A stretch of 64,000 bases of DNA from Melampsora larici-populina 98AG31 (Eukaryota > Basidiomycota > Pucciniomycetes > Pucciniales > Melampsoraceae). The DNA is taken from the NCBI RefSeq assembly GCF_000204055.1, contig NW_006768846.1, positions 248,001 through 312,000 on the forward strand, read 5' to 3'. Positions 40,414 to 52,216 of the stretch are shown here, piece by piece. Within the stretch, counting starts at the first letter, position 1; each line of letters opens with the position of its first letter. The notes beneath the pieces are model-generated. The model was not told where the DNA came from. It searched no databases and was given only the letters and a program-made list of their open reading frames with translations. A program made the position numbers and the translations under genes.

Positions 40414-40422
40414 TATCTCATT
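40414..40422. repeat. 9-bp target-site duplication, left copy (TATCTCATT)
   Basis: Identical to 46676-46684 immediately outside the right end of the element. Confidence 0.9.
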
Positions 40423-40611
40423 TAAGCTTAACATAAGCCCCTCTTCCGACGCGGCCACGTCCGCTCTCGAAGAGGGGCTTAGGGCATACACCCCGAGCTT
40501 GGCCTGAGACCAGCAGGAATTTCGAGCACTTTTGCTTGAAATCCCTTTTTGAGGGCTTTAAACATCGTAAAAGGTTGCAAGAAATTCAGGAGTGCCTCTG
40601 CTGAGCCTTCT
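40423..40611. repeat. left terminal inverted repeat, 189 bp
   Basis: Pairs with 46487-46675. Contains the hairpin TAAGCCCCTCTTC / GAAGAGGGGCTTA at 40434-40446 and 40469-40481. Confidence 0.92.
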
Positions 40612-40899
40612 CCTTCACTTCGGACTGTTTTTAGCATGTCACCACTTGTAGATTGTGGGAAAATTGGATTCCAATATCCATGGATTTCAACGGGTTCAGC
40701 GCGCGTGCAGGCCCGGAAATTGATTTGGGAGTATTGGCCAAATATTTTGTTTCGGACCCCCATTATTTTGTTTTGGACAGAAGTCCAAAACAAGCTTACG
40801 TGCGGCTATCTGCCCCAAGCGCTTTCAATTGTTGCACCCCCGCTCATGCACGACGCGGTTACAACGCGGTTGAACACCACCACCTAATTACCTTTAGAC

Positions 40900-43169
40900 A
40901 TGCATCTTCGAAGTTCAGCAAGAGAAGCAGCGACCACGAAATCACCGGAAGACAATTCTAATCAAGCAAGTCATTCTCCGAAAGCAATTCAATTCAAGCC
41001 AGGTCGACCTCTGATTGAAGAAAAACACAAAAAAAGCTCACCTGACGCCCAAATCGAGATTCTTCAGGCCATGTTCCATACCAAATACGGTTTCGAGTCT
41101 CGAGAAAAACAGATACGATCTGTCCATAGCCTGATGAACAACAAGACCACATTCCTTCTTGCCGGAACCGGGTTTGGGAAGTCTTGCGTAGCCGAGCTGT
41201 TTCTGATGCTGTTTCCTGAGGACTCGGGAGCCTTTGTCCTAGTTTTGAATCCCACAGACGCGTTGGGTGACGATCAGGTACGTTTTGTTTTTTGTTTGAG
41301 TGTCCTCACGGTTGGTTTCACTGACAAAATGTGGTGAGTTTGCTTAGGTGAAGGAAAAGACGAAGGCGGGCTTTTCAGCCGTGAATCTGAACCGTCATAA
41401 TTTTACGGACGAGGTAATACGCAACCTTGAGCGCGGTGTGTACCGTTTTGTGTATGTGGTGAGTTATGGCTGCCGCTGTACGTTGAATTCTCGTAGCTAA
41501 TCATTTGCTACATTTCTAGTCACCCGAAATCTTTTTAAACAATCCTCGGTTTACAAGCATCTTTTTCTCGAAAAATTTCCAAGAGAAATTGGTCCTCAAG
41601 GTGGTTGACGAGGCCCATCTCATTTACTACTGGGGTCTGGCGAAAAGTGATAAACACAAGATTGGAATTTCTATAACTGGCCCTCAAGACAGATCGTCTT
41701 TTCGGCCTTCGTATGGAGATCTAATTGAAAGGTTTTTGGCTACCGAGCGGGTACCGATTCTCTTGATGTCAGCTACCTGCCCACCCAAGGCGATGAACGC
41801 AATTTTCGAAAATCTTCAATTACGACCGAGTGAAGTCGACATTCACAAAGCCGAGCTGACGCGCCCGGAACTTCGCTGGATTCGACTCCGAGTCCCAACA
41901 GGCATCTCCGCCATTGGATATCTTTCCAACTTTTTCGGTCCGAAAGAGAACGTACCCGACAACTCTATCCCGCCCACTCTAGTTTACTGCCACACCCAGG
42001 ATGACACTTTCGCCGCAATGCAAGCTATAAACCTTGGCCGCGAAAATCCTACAGACTCGAGCTGTGGAGTTAGTACCTGCGTGCGAAGATATCACGCTAC
42101 CACTGCACCCAACGATAAGTTACAGCGGGTCAAAGATTTTTCCGAAGGAAAATTCCCTATCATGACTTGTACCACCGCCCTGGGAATGGGTCAGAACTGG
42201 AAACAAGTGCGACGGGTCTTTGTTTTGGGTCGCACCAACCCTTCCGACACTATTCAAATGGTAGGCCGCGCTGGGCGTGATGGCCGAATGGGCGTTGGGT
42301 TTTTATTAGTAGAGGCTAAACGACCTGGCGGTAAAAACTCGGTGGCAGATTTCACCAATTCCACGGATCAACCTGACGACGATCGCATGGATGCTTTGGC
42401 TATAACTCCAGTCTGCTTGCGAGTGGCGCTTGCCGTCGATATGAAGTAAGTGGAACTTCGCCTCACTGCCTGATTCATTTTTGCTGACCATGGATCGTTT
42501 AGACATGGATACATCCCAATTTCTTCCGATGACCAGGTCTATCTTGATGAGCTACTGCGACAGCAAGTTGCTGGAATGGCAAAATGCTGTTGCTCAAATT
42601 GTCACTCGAGTTCAGCCCTCGGTTTTTCTCATGCCCAGCTTGAGATTACAACATCGACGTTTGATTCTTGGATTCAAAAAGATTATACTCTGCCAAACGC
42701 TACCCCGAATCTATTTAACCGAACTGTTTTGGCTCTATCTGATGAGCCTCTCAAGCCACTGGAAGTCTCTGAAGGAGACCCCATTCGTCGAGACATCCGA
42801 TACATCAGGCTGTATCTCTGGCTTATAAAGGCTTTCAACAATATATTTGAATCTTATTATCCCGATCCTGAATTGTCCTATTTCACAGCAGAAGTGCTTT
42901 TCTCAAGTGACCTCGCTTGGAAGATAATTGGGAATCTCGGGCCTCTGACCAATGGCCTACCTTTGGATGCGATCTATGGAGGTGAACCACTTCCCAACAC
43001 ATATGTCAGGCTCGCCGAAGTAATGGACACCTGGCGACATAGCAGAAACATTTGGGCGGTTTTAGATCCCACTGAAGAAGAGTTGAATTATCATAAAAAG
43101 GCAACTCAAGATAATCTTCAATTTACTAGTCAAAAAGGCAATACTCGCAAGCGATTAACATCGTCCTAG
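40900..43169 (+). CDS. RecQ-like superfamily 2 DNA helicase, 4 exons, 693 aa
   Basis: Exons 40900-41277, 41348-41458, 41520-42445, 42503-43169 (2082 nt, phases agree, stop TAG). Motifs in order: FESREKQIRSVHSLM (motif 0 with Gln71), AGTGFGKS Walker A at 88-95, motif II DEAH at 193-196, SAT at 247-249, TALGMG motif V at 382-387 and QMVGRAGRDG motif VI at 409-418. A cysteine cluster KCCCSNC follows motif VI in exon 4, where RecQ proteins carry a zinc-binding segment, though the spacing is not classical. No HRDC domain is evident. RecQ enzymes unwind DNA 3' to 5' using ATP. Inside this element it probably assists excision or replication of the transposon. All catalytic motifs are intact. The stop lies 13 bases from the convergent partner gene. 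Confidence 0.9.
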
Positions 43170-43182
43170 TTTTTTATTACAA

Positions 43183-46049
43183 CTATTCTGACAGCATGGT
43201 ATCATCAGCTTTCTCATGTGCTTTATGTCCCCAGCGATATCGAGAGGGCCTTTTTTGAAGAACATCAGCCTCAAGATTATGTGCTAGCTTGCGTCTTCCA
43301 ACTTCCAACACATCGAGCGGCATATCGTGGCTCTGCATATGCTGGGAATCCATTTCCGCCAAGTAGTCTTGAGCTACCCGCTGGAATTGAGCCATGGTCG
43401 CCTCGTTGATCTTGTGATCGTGTTTCTGATATATCGGTTGTAGTCCAGATCGGATCTTGAGTTGTTGAATTAGCTTGCGCAGCTGACCGGTTTTAGGCTG
43501 AATTAGTTATTCGAAATGAAACAGTTGTCTCACACACGTACAAATGGAATATTATTTGAAATGTCATTCATTAATTTTTCAATATCTGTGCCATTACCCT
43601 ATAATAATATTGAAAGAAATAAAATATAATGACTATAATCAATTTTGGGATATCCAATAAGTTTGTGTAAACAGACTGACCGCGCGATTGTAAAAGAACT
43701 TCAGCCAGTAATTCATAGTTTCTAAGAAGAAGTCAGTAGCTACAAAATGACCCTGGCCGTCCCTGGTCGGAATAAGCATGCAGTGTTTGATTAAAGTGGC
43801 TAATGGTTTTGGGAGATCATGCTCCACTAAATTGATGAATCGAGTGATATGTCGAGCATAGCGAGGGAGGCCTTTCACACCATGAGCCATTAGAGACCAT
43901 AATTTCCACATGGAAATACATCGTCCAATATCTCCACATTGCATAGCTTCGTCAGTCTCAACAACAGTTGCAAAATCTCGAATTCGTAATCTTAGGTTGT
44001 AGCCTTTCTTATTACCAGACACACGTGCTTTTTTTAAAGCACGTGGCGAGCAGAATTCATTATAGCATTTTTCAATCAACTTCTCCGCAACCCCTTCTTT
44101 TGAAAAGTCTGGTGGCCCTTCTTTGGATTCTTCGGTTATGATTTGCCTGTAAATTATGTACCACGCTAGCTTAAACTGTATCCCAATTATCAGTATAGAA
44201 ATAAGAAATAAACTTACCTCAAACAGAAAGTGAGGGTAGCCATGTGTATCTGATGAATCGCTTGTAGGACCTGGTTAAAATCCATTTTCGCAGGTGGTTT
44301 ACGTATTGAGCCTCCTAATGACTGCCACCATCGCCAGGCCCCAGTATCATTCTTCACACCAGGAGTACCCCAGTGCTCGCAAAGGATTGCTTGTGCAACA
44401 TTCCACAGAGTATGAGAAGCGCCAAAGATTGTAATCAGATTTTGACCGGTATCGACATCGGAACCCGCTGGGAAGAGCTTCTTTCTCAAACTTTCAATCG
44501 CTTGACAAGTGGCCACATCACCATTAACCACCTGAATACGACTAGCACTTAATTCACGTGCTACACCGGTCTGTTGCAAAATACCGTCAAAAACATGACT
44601 AATTCCTTCGGCCGAGTTTTCTGAACAATCAAGCATCTTTAGCATATAAATCTCCGGATTGTATCGAGGGATTTCTTCGATCGGTGGTGGCTTTGAAGGG
44701 AGTTTGGTTGAAGGGCGTGGACCGTCGCCAATGATGTATTTATATAAACACTTTGTCAGCTGTGATTTAAGTGAAGCTTTCCAAGTGAGCTGTTCTTGAA
44801 CGGTTGGCAAGAATGTCCATAACCGAACAGGTTTTTCTTGTGCTGTGTCGTGGTAAGCAAGGAATTTCTTCAAGTTACAGCTTTCAGACAATGGATCCAT
44901 CGTTTGGGCTAAGTGAGGTGGGATCACATGGACATAGCCATATGTCCCTCGAAAAATCCATTGGTTTCCATCCACCCGTGCCTTTGACAAACGTCTCAGT
45001 AGGTCAATATTGTCGAAACAGATCATCGGAGGAAAGGTATGATTTTTCCTCATTACACGCTTCAGTTTGGCCTCATTAATGTCTCGTAATCTCCTCAATG
45101 CTTTTGTTGCTGTATCTCGTGAGCTACATAGGCCAATTGTGTGCAAATAAGAGTTCATACGTTCGGATACCCCCACCGCTAAGAAAGTCAATGCGTTATG
45201 CAGTTGAAGCCCGTTTTGTCGCCGATTTTTTGCAAAAGCAACCATAGCACAAGTGGTACCGGCAATCTGGGAGATTTAGTCAATCATCTGGACCATATTA
45301 TCAAACAAAATCACTCAGTACTCACTAGGCGAGCACGAGTTTTTAGTTTATCTTGATGATTATGCTTTTTTGCATACAAAACGCCCTCTCGATGATTGAT
45401 AATATCAAGATCATCCTCGGCGCCTTCTTCAGCTTGAGGTCCTTTGGTTTCGTCGTCAGAGTCATCGTTCCCAGTATTCTCTCCAGCTCTCAAAATCAAT
45501 CCTCTGTCAGTGTTAGTCGCCGAGCCCAATAGCTTTGATTCGATTAAGGTATGTAAGAAATCCATGCTTTCCTTCACCTGTGTTGCACGTTTCACCATCT
45601 GATCTTCCTCAAAAAAATTTAGGGAAATGGCATCTGCCTTGTAGAACGAACCACCAGGATATTCACCCACAGGTAGGTTCTCGGAATCCACATAGAATTG
45701 AGCCTTCCGTACGTGTGTTCCAATTTGTCAGCATATAAATGCAGTGTTTATTAACCCAAACTGTAGTTACCTCGTCCAGGATGAATTGCCTCCAAATCAT
45801 TCTGCCATTGGCACCCGAGGAATTGAGTAGGTCCTTGATATCGCGGACAATGTCCAATGTTGACTTTGATCCTTTGTTTGCCCAAAGACGACGCTTCACA
45901 TTTAGCACAGGGTCGTTTGCGGACAAAAAAGCATGCACAAACTCCTTTGGATATATTCGTGGTTTGTGGTCCTCTAGAGTTTGACATATTGAGACTGTCA
46001 TGCGGGTTATGTAAGGCCGAGACTGAATACTGCACTCTCTTTGCTTCAT
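43183..46049 (-). CDS. DUF6589-type protein, candidate transposase, 6 exons, 847 aa
   Basis: Exons (minus): 45771-46049, 45326-45703, 44218-45266, 43681-44146, 43542-43598, 43183-43497 (2544 nt, phases agree). Conserved blocks that I associate with fungal DUF6589 proteins: IYPKEFVHAFLSANDP near the N-terminus, FDNIDL at about 303-308, VNGDVATCQ at about 466-474, FGASHTLWNVAQ at about 500-511, AMQCGDIGR, and GHFVATDFFLETMNYWLKFF near the C-terminus. The first two Asp motifs (Asp304 in FDNID, Asp469 in GDVAT) have the look of an RNase-H-fold nuclease; a third acid cannot be assigned by eye. Being the only non-helicase gene of a TIR element, it is the best candidate for the transposase, an inference. 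The acceptor of exon 2 (ACGGAAG) is weak, and the N-terminus could be longer. Confidence 0.82.
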
Positions 46050-46486
46050 GTTTATCCAGGCTTTGGTGTTGAGATGATCAAAGTTTGTGTGGGGATGATC
46101 AAAGGTTGGGAAATGGCTAAATAAAGTTAAATGACTGCAACTTTAAAAAATTGCTTGCACACTCATTGGTCACACCTGTTCAGGCATTTCTTCGGATTCT
46201 CACTGGAAACCTAATGATCAAAAATTTTCATGCAGACCATTTCTAGCTCAGCTTTGCGTGGGATGGGCGACCGAGCGGCGGCCACGCACCATGCGCAATT
46301 AGGCGCGCATTTGTGGGTACTTAATTTTATGTTAGGATGCTCAAAAGTTTTGAAACTCGAATTAGATGAAATTTTCTTGCAACGCGGGTCTGACATATTA
46401 AGTCGTAGTGAGGCCCACATTTACAAGAGCTCCTTGGAGCGACTTCACTCAAGGGAAGTGGTGCTGGAAGTGACACGTGCTTGTGT

Positions 46487-46675
46487 AGAAGGCTCAGCAG
46501 AGGCACTCCTGAATTTCATGCAACCTTTTACGATGTTTAAAGCCCTCACAAAGGGATTTCAAGCAAAAGTGCTCGAAATTCCTGCTGGTCTCAGGCCAAG
46601 CTCGGGGTGTATGCCCTAAGCCCCTCTTCGAGAGCGGACGTGGCCGCGTCGGAAGAGGGGCTTATGTTAAGCTTA
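46487..46675. repeat. right terminal inverted repeat, 189 bp
   Basis: Reverse complement of 40423-40611 with about two mismatches. Its hairpin occupies 46617-46664. Confidence 0.92.
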
Positions 46676-46684
46676 TATCTCATT
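46676..46684. repeat. 9-bp target-site duplication, right copy (TATCTCATT)
   Basis: Identical to 40414-40422. Confidence 0.9.
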
Positions 46685-47049
46685 CATCTTTCAACTTTCA
46701 ATCTGATCAATCTTCTTTCTACATATCTTAGCTTCACTTCCCCTTGTCTGTTTCCCTCCATCACGGTCCATCTTCAGTTATCGCCGTCTCTTGAACACCC
46801 GAGAAAGGTTGTTATCAAACAGTAGCTTAAAGAAATTACATAACAACCCCAATTGCAACCCATCACATTGCTAATTATGCACATTAAAACCCTAGCCAAC
46901 TGAGCCCAAACCGGTTCAACAAATTAAACCCTCAGATGTCTCCATATGCCGTTATGCTCCTTTATGTATCCTTATATACAGCTCTCAAGTCAAACTAACT
47001 TCGACCCCCGGCCCTTTCTATCCTCTCTTGGCATCCCCTCTATGTCTTA

Positions 47050-48113
47050 TTTCATCGATTGAAATGAGTTCACCAAATGAAAAACAAAGAAGAAGATATC
47101 TGTCAACCCAAACGAAATCTTGCTTACTTTTCCCCTATGCTTCGCTACCACAAAGGTTTCTACATTTTGTGGCACGATGTCCCTTGGAACAGAGCTCTTG
47201 ACGTCAAGAGTGTTCATGCTAGACGACGCAGCGTAAGTGGCACATGACGAAATGATCCATGCCATCTTCAACCAATCTCTCGCGCCCCTCTTGCAGTCGT
47301 CGTCAGCGCGCGAACCAACTGCGTCTCTCTCCTAGTCTCGCGCTTCGACGGCATCATGCGTCTTAACAGTCCACCGTGGCCGTTCAAATCGCAACATCAA
47401 AAGAAATCATCAGCTCCCTTAATAAGAAACTCATGGTACATGGTACAACTAACCATCACATAGACCTTATTCATCGAATTGAAGCGGGTCCTCTGGAAGA
47501 TGATGTCGAAGCTCATACCTCCGTGCCTGATAGGATAGGATATCATCGTCGCTGAAAGATACGAGCATTCCTTTGCATGATTCAACTATTTCATCGCACC
47601 CTCGACTGCACTGAAGCCTTTGTCACAGAGGATCACTGACGACGTAGTCCGTAAGCGAATGACGGCTCAGAGCCAATTCAGACTTCAGAGGTACTACGCC
47701 GGCGACGACAGTCCAGTGGTAGATTCAAGAGGACAAGATGAGAGCGACTTACAAATTTTCAATGCGTTGCTCAACACGTGCGGTGATTTCAAGGGAAAGG
47801 GAGCTTCAAAAATGTCGACAAACGACTGGCTGCTGCCAGAAACATTTCTACGAGCCACAATTTGCTTTAGGCGAAGCTTATACATTGATGACACCTTTCT
47901 TAATCACCAGAAACGAAAAACGTGAAGGGGTATCGCGATTCGCAGTACGGTGAAGAAGCCTCAACAAACTGTCTTCAACATTTATCCAAGACTCACCCAG
48001 TCATCTCACCAGACCAATTCATAAAGTCTATATACAACCGAGAAATCTTTCTGTCATTTGGCTGGCTATCGTGGGTGAACAAAAACATACTTCATTCCGG
48101 TGAGAATATCTAG
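47050..48113 (+). pseudogene. scattered coding-like blocks, unidentified, frames do not join
   Basis: A block near 47095-47238 reads VNPNEILLTFPLCFATTK and ends just before a good donor (GTAAGT). At 47620-47925 and, in another frame, 47922-48113 there are protein-like stretches (SPDQFIKSIYNREIFLSF). I could not join them with consistent splicing and do not recognise the protein. It may be a decayed host gene beside the transposon insertion, or short exons I mis-assembled. Confidence 0.2.
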
Positions 48114-48624
48114 GGAGCCTTACACCAACGCCTGAAGGCTCAGCTTCGCACCACTTCTTTCGAAAAAAATGTAGTGGGTGGTTTTTCACTAAATGTAGCT
48201 CTCTCAACGCTCCACTGCCAAAAAAAGCGCTACAGGCTTAAGGCAGCGGTGTGGTGCTTTGAGTTGCTCGCGTTTCCTTCGCCAATTTCTTCCCCAAGAC
48301 CCGGAGCAATCAGAGTTGTACCGGAATGTTTTTTTGTAATTACAAATATATTGCGCTAAGGTAAAAAGCGTAAGCAGAAAATCAATCTTCAAGTGATTGG
48401 TGAGACAAACACACAACTGAAAAAAAGGCATGATGTAATAACCAGAAGACGCAAAAAATAAAACAAAAAATGGAAGAATGACAAAAGCGGAATTTGCAAA
48501 TTGGAAATATGATGATTAATCACTTGTTTAAAAAGGGGCAAATTATGTGGCAGCGGATTCAACCAAACAAGAACAAGATATGTTGACTGGTACTCATGTG
48601 ACTCTGTTCCATGCTTCTAAATTA

Positions 48625-48791
48625 GCCGTGTTCAAACCTAACCTGGTTGCCAAAATAACTGGTACACCCATTTTTTGTGGTAAATTTGTGTATCAAGTTG
48701 ACATTTATTGACAGCTGTTGACAGCTCCCAGCCCCAAAAATTAACCAAGTGTACTGGGTTTTTTGGCAACCCAGTGTGGTCTGAACACAGC
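48625..48791. mobile_element. 167-bp MITE with TA duplication
   Basis: The left end GCCGTGTTCAAACC is matched by the inverted right end GGTCTGAACACAGC, with a second paired block TTGCCAAAA and CAGTACAC/GGTACACC further in. TA flanks both sides (48623-48624 and 48792-48793). Confidence 0.65.
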
Positions 48792-48793
48792 TA

Positions 48794-49698
48794 TGTTAGA
48801 TTGTGGGTCTCATACCTGTTGTGTGCATTGGTTGTATCATGTGGGCAATGCCTCAAGATGGCATCTTGATACATTGGCTGAAACACAACAAAACAAATGG
48901 TAATTCAAATTTACTGTGCTAATTGTGCACAAAAATAATGGATTGCCTGGTTTTGATTTACTGCACACCCTTTAGTAAAAAGAGGCACACTGAATTACAC
49001 ATGCAACTTTTACATCATGGTGAGAAATTTTCCCACCATGTGTGTATGTATAATAAGACATTACATTGGGTATTTGATTGGAATTCTTTGGAGTTGATGG
49101 CAGTCTCTGGCCTGCCCATAAATAATAGCTGGTGGCTGTTATTAGACATGTATTATGAATCTAAATGGCTTCAATAATTTGTAATTCAAGGAGAAACAAA
49201 CAGAAGATGCAACAGTACACTGTGTGATGTCAAATACCAGTACCAATGTGTTTTACTGCAAATGTGACACAATGCTCAATTGAGCTTCTAGATATTGTTG
49301 CTGAGTATCCACAATGCCAATTTGAGTATTGTGACTTTGTTGAGGTAGCAACAAATTCACAACTCAATGCAATCTCTTGCATTGTGACTTACACATTGCC
49401 TGAGGTGATGTGATTAGTAATTGAATCACCCTTTTTACATCCAAGGACAAAAGGAAGTGTCCCACAATGACATAGGGACCATAACTTGTACTGTCTTTTA
49501 TATACCATCAAGATAACAATTCTCTGTTTTTTTTTCGGAAAGAAAGCCCAGACTGCATGACTGTGTGCATCACTTGGTATTCACATGAACTTGACTTTTG
49601 TGTGTGTAATTCCGCACTACAGTACACACTCTTAAGTGTTTCACCTCATGCATTTCTGTTTTTTCTTGCTTGCTCTTGCCTGTCTCCTCACTGCCGGA
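48794..49698. other. repeat-derived intergenic block, no gene
   Basis: AT-rich; the longest frame (48923-49177) has no motif. Confidence 0.4.
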
Positions 49699-49884
49699 AA
49701 AGCTGCCTTGGATTGGAAAATCTGAGGTATCCTTGGATCCACATTCCCTTGGAGTGTGTTTCTGAGTAAATAATCTAAGACTTTCTTTGGCCCCAGATAT
49801 TGCCTTGGATCTATTACTAAGACACCATGTCTGAGTCTATTGCCATCCAAGTATCCCTTAGATTTTCCAATCCAAGGCAGCTTT
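49699..49884. mobile_element. 186-bp MITE
   Basis: The left end AAAGCTGCCTTGGATTGG and the inverted right end form a repeat of about 38 bp with few mismatches (GAAAATCT, then CTTGGAT). No clear duplication of the target was found. Confidence 0.65.
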
Positions 49885-52216
49885 ATTGACAGTGCTATAA
49901 GTCTACTTATTGTTGATTTCATGTAATTTCTCTTAGATAAGTTGTTATGCTCATTCTTACCCACATTATGTCCTCCCTCTGACACATCAAGACCTTCCAA
50001 AGAGGTTAAACCCTACTTTAGCAGCAAAACACCCAGTTTTCTTATTTTCCCACTTGACATGTAGCCCATATAAACATATTTTGTGTTTGTACCAAGTTTT
50101 AGGCATTGAAAAACCCAAGTTGTGGCAGTGCAGTTACCCACATTTTTTCAATTTCAATCAACCTATTTCAAGTCTGAACTGCTACACAACTACAATATTG
50201 CCCTGGATATTTAATTGAGAAATGATCAATTGATCTTCACAGATGATTGAAATGAAGTGAATACAACACCCAGGAGTGAACTCATTGTCAACTTAAACAT
50301 TAGTCTACTTGCTTGGCCCTGCCACCTAGAGGATACTGCAGCACCTGTCTCTAGTATCCACTGAAACAAGATGTAAGAGGACAGAACAGCCCATTACCGT
50401 ATTTTTGTTGTTTTTCTATATATCTTTTGACCTCTTTTAGCTTACAGGAATTTTGATTTTGAGTGTTGCAACCTTACAAAAAATTGAAGCTTTGTAAGCT
50501 TGAAAGCTTTGAGTCACTTGCTCTTTATGTTTTTAGAATGCAACCAATACTGCAAGCGCTGTGCAGTATATTGCAGTTGTGTAGTGGTTTTGGGTGCTGC
50601 AATGGCACCACTATATATTGTGGTGCCAGCGCTGCGCAACCCAGCCTTGAAAAACTCAGTTCTTGGGAGAAACGCACTGCAATTGTGGTTTAACTTTTCT
50701 ATACTGCTACATAGCGAAGTGAAAGCCCTTACCCAGGAGTGCTTTAAACCCTTGCGCACCTCAACTAAATTCTCTCCAAGCTTAAATTCCCAGTGTAAAG
50801 AAAAAGAAGAAAATCAATTTATTCCTTCCCTTTGTTTATAATTTCCAAAAAAATGAAAAGTTTTGATGGTTATTCAGTGCAATATTGTGCATATTGCACA
50901 GTTTATGCAATATTTCCGCAATGTTGTTGTGGCATTGCGCAGCGCACAATATTGTGCAAATATTGCACTCCTACCGCTTTACAATGTTGAGTTAGAAAAA
51001 AAGACCCCAATTGTGGAGTGTTTGCGGAGTGTAATATTGTGCTGACTACGCCACACAATGGAAAAAGGTCAAAATCCATTGTGTTGTGTAGCACTTGCGG
51101 TGTTGATGCAACCCAAATTAAAATAGCTGTGCAAGGAATTTTCTATGTTTTCTGAGGTTTCAAAACTCAGTAGTGAATTGTGTACAGTCTGCTCCAAGAG
51201 GTTCACATAATCATTAAAATTCTGGAGCTGAACTGGGGCAATCCTTAATATTCACATTTTCCAATGAATCCAATCAATTCCTCTAGATTTTGGAAACAAC
51301 TTACCTTGAACCAATCTATATAATACTATCAACACATAATTATAATCACAAGAAAATAAAAATGTAACAATCCACCTTTTACACTTTCAAAATAAATCCC
51401 TTGGGTTGAGGAACCTGAGCCTTTATGAAATTCAGATTCTTGGACAGATCTTCTGATCTTTTGGCAGTGCAAATCTCAATTCATAGACTTACATCTTTTC
51501 CAAAACCAGTAAGTCTTGGACAGAAACCTTAGAAGATATCACATAAAGCTCACAATTTCTGCCCAATACCTTTGATATTTAGTCTGATTATTTTTTTATC
51601 CAAAAGCCATGCTCAACAATCTTTGAAAAAATGCTGGAGCCATAGCAGTGAAAATGTAAAGGCTTTTCTTGCCTCACTGCCTTGCTGTCCCCTACCCATT
51701 TGTGGAGATGCACCATCAATCTCTCAATGAAATTTTCAGAGCCAAGCTTAATCCTATTATGACCGGGAATGGGATCTTGTGACATGGGACAGACAGAGAG
51801 GGATGGTGGGTACTATCTGGTATAGTTATTGTAGCATAGAGAAGAGAGCAATATAGAAAGTCTGCTCTACAAGAGTGGGACTTGGTTGGCTCTCTTTCAC
51901 AGGTTGTGGCACTTCTGTAACCAGTGTCAGAGATCATTACAAATCCCTGGTGTTCTGGACAAAAGTATGGTTACTAATGTTGTAAGTCAATTCTGGTGTA
52001 AAACAATACAAAAAATATACAAGATGATGGGAAAGCACACAAAGCTTCAACACTTGTTGTTTCACATTCTACAGACCCCTTGTGACCTATAGGTACTTTT
52101 CTATATTTTCTTACTTTTCTAAACTCAGCAGTAAATTTGCAATCTAGTGTAGAGTCACAAGAGATGGATAAATTGTTGGATATCTGATATATTCTGTCCT
52201 ATATGTACACTTCATA
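49885..52216. other. repeat-derived block, no gene
   Basis: Two sub-regions (about 50530-50700 and 50870-51090) are dense in short self-complementary words such as GCAATATTGTGCA and CAGCGCTG. They produce overlapping frames on both strands. No transposase or host gene seen. Confidence 0.4.

Larger units (their letters stand above)
40423..46675. mobile_element. 6253-bp terminal-inverted-repeat transposon carrying a RecQ-like helicase and a DUF6589-type protein
   Basis: The left 189 bp (40423-40611) and right 189 bp (46487-46675) are inverted repeats that differ at about two positions. Both start TAAGCTTAACATAAGCCCC. A perfect 9-bp direct repeat, TATCTCATT, flanks the element. Each terminus holds a 13-bp stem with a 22-nt GC-rich loop at 40434-40481 and 46617-46664. 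Inside are two convergent, apparently intact genes: a helicase (40900-43169, plus) and a DUF6589-type protein (43183-46049, minus). Long TIRs with a 9-bp duplication recall Mutator-like elements, but neither protein is a MULE transposase, and I cannot place the element in a superfamily. Near-identical ends and open genes indicate a young, possibly active insertion. Confidence 0.9.

Noticed and set aside
40900..43169. Telomere-linked helicase, implying a chromosome end
   Set aside because: RecQ-like genes mark subtelomeres in some fungi, but here the gene lies inside a bounded transposon between ordinary host genes, with no telomere repeats.
40423..46675. Helitron, because of a helicase gene and terminal hairpins
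   Set aside because: Helitrons have no inverted repeats of this kind, no target duplication and a Rep/HUH domain with a Pif1 helicase. Here there are long TIRs, a 9-bp duplication and a RecQ-like enzyme.
47095..47240. SET-domain N-terminus (VNPNEILLTFPLCF)
   Set aside because: The resemblance is only a hydrophobic pattern; no SET core motif follows in any frame.
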